Shown here one piece after another: positions 63,501-64,000 of a stretch of DNA of 64,000 nt; position 1 is the first letter of the stretch; each line of letters opens with the position of its first letter. The DNA is taken from assembly GCA_036583965.1 (NCBI GenBank), contig JAZBQD010000001.1, forward strand, positions 28,926,597-28,990,596. Direction: 5' to 3'. Made by a program: the position numbers and the translations under genes. The stretch comes from Prunella strophiata (taxonomy: Eukaryota; Chordata; Aves; Passeriformes; Prunellidae). The notes beneath the pieces were generated by a model. It did no database searches and was not told the DNA's origin. It saw only the letters and a list, made by a program, of their open reading frames with translations.

Positions 63501-64000
63501 GCTGAGAAAAGGTAACTCGTAAAGGGCAAATGCCTTTCTAAGAGTTTGCTTTCTTCTCTCCCATGAATACATGCAGGCTTTCACAGCTGCCTCCCCCTTG
63601 TACTTGCCATTTGTGACTTACCTCATCTTCAGAGGGAAGTTACACAAAACAACATAAAATGAGAAATCAAAATTCACACCCAGACCAAGATCTAAGCTGT
63701 CTCTACCACCAAATCTTCAGCTGTTCTCAGCACATATGGAATCCCTGAAGCAGAAGACAGAAAACACTGATAGAGATCAACAGAAGTCTTCTCTGGGGAA
63801 TGCCAGTTCCAGTCCAAGTGGAAGTGTGTTGCACACTTTAGGAAAAGACTCTTCCTAGGAACTGCATGATAAGTTAATGCACCACACATCAAATCTGCTG
63901 CAAAGAGAGCATTCAGGTAAGTACCAGCCTCAAGAAAATCCAAGCCACAGACTAAGGAAAACAGCAGAGCAAGCTTGTTGCTGTAGTTGAGTGTCCACAA
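60561..64000. other. Noncoding stretch to the right edge, splice-donor motifs near the end
   Basis: Mostly AT-rich with no recognisable exon. An A-rich CAAAA tract lies at 62458-62536. Near the edge, a perfect donor occurs on each strand: GATGAG|GTAAGTCA on the minus strand (last exon base 63622) and TTCAG|GTAAGTACC on the plus strand (last exon base 63915). A 102-codon minus-strand frame runs in from the window edge (64000-63692) and may continue outside. It matches no family that I know. Confidence 0.5.
62458..62536. repeat. A-rich (CAAAA)n tract
   Basis: ACCAAAAAA/ACAAAAAC words with an internal A18 run. Similar A-rich, C-punctuated tracts occur near 21608-21648 and 57072-57120. Simple sequence or eroded poly(A) tails. 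Confidence 0.88.

Overview
The window reads as noncoding DNA from a vertebrate nuclear genome, most likely a bird. It is AT-rich, with two small and very GC-rich CpG islands, one large GC-rich minisatellite, frequent A/T homopolymers and CA microsatellites. I see no mammalian SINE or L1 sequence and no long uninterrupted coding frame. The bird assignment is an inference from overall texture and sparse interspersed repeats, not from a recognised gene. I find no protein-coding gene, tRNA, rRNA or CRISPR array that I can support. The open frames longer than 100 codons come from minisatellite, homopolymer, CpG-island or interspersed-repeat sequence, or have no recognisable family.

Layout. 1-3480: AT-rich noncoding. 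3481-3774: three head-to-tail copies of a 98-bp unit. 3775-4890: noncoding approach to a promoter-like region, with a TATA-like run and a CACGTG E-box. 4890-5090 and 7304-7360: two halves of a CpG-rich patch, split by a minisatellite of about 55 units of 38-41 bp (5081-7303). 7361-33850: long AT-rich noncoding stretch with small palindromes, an A30 tract and a decayed LINE reverse-transcriptase fragment of L2 type near 29.1-29.3 kb, minus strand. 33860-35700: a CpG-island pair with CA repeats, a 22-bp x 4 tandem repeat, a CCAAT box and homeodomain-type palindromes. This is the best candidate for a real transcription start in the window. Just downstream are two short candidate exons on the plus strand, 34 nt at 34827-34860 and 18 nt at 36299-36316, each bounded by convincing splice signals. 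36317-48943: noncoding. 48944-49445: a pure run of 502 T, either a giant poly(A) tract on the other strand or an assembly artefact. 49446-64000: noncoding, with an AT-rich nested palindrome, an old inverted-repeat element carrying a perfect CRE (56.4-56.5 kb), an LTR-like repeat with a TATA box on the minus strand (60.0-60.56 kb) and two consensus splice donors near the right edge (63.6-63.9 kb).

The simplest reading is intergenic or intronic DNA around one or two CpG-island promoters. The coding exons, if they exist, lie outside the window or are too short to recognise by eye. No genes can be shown to act together here.
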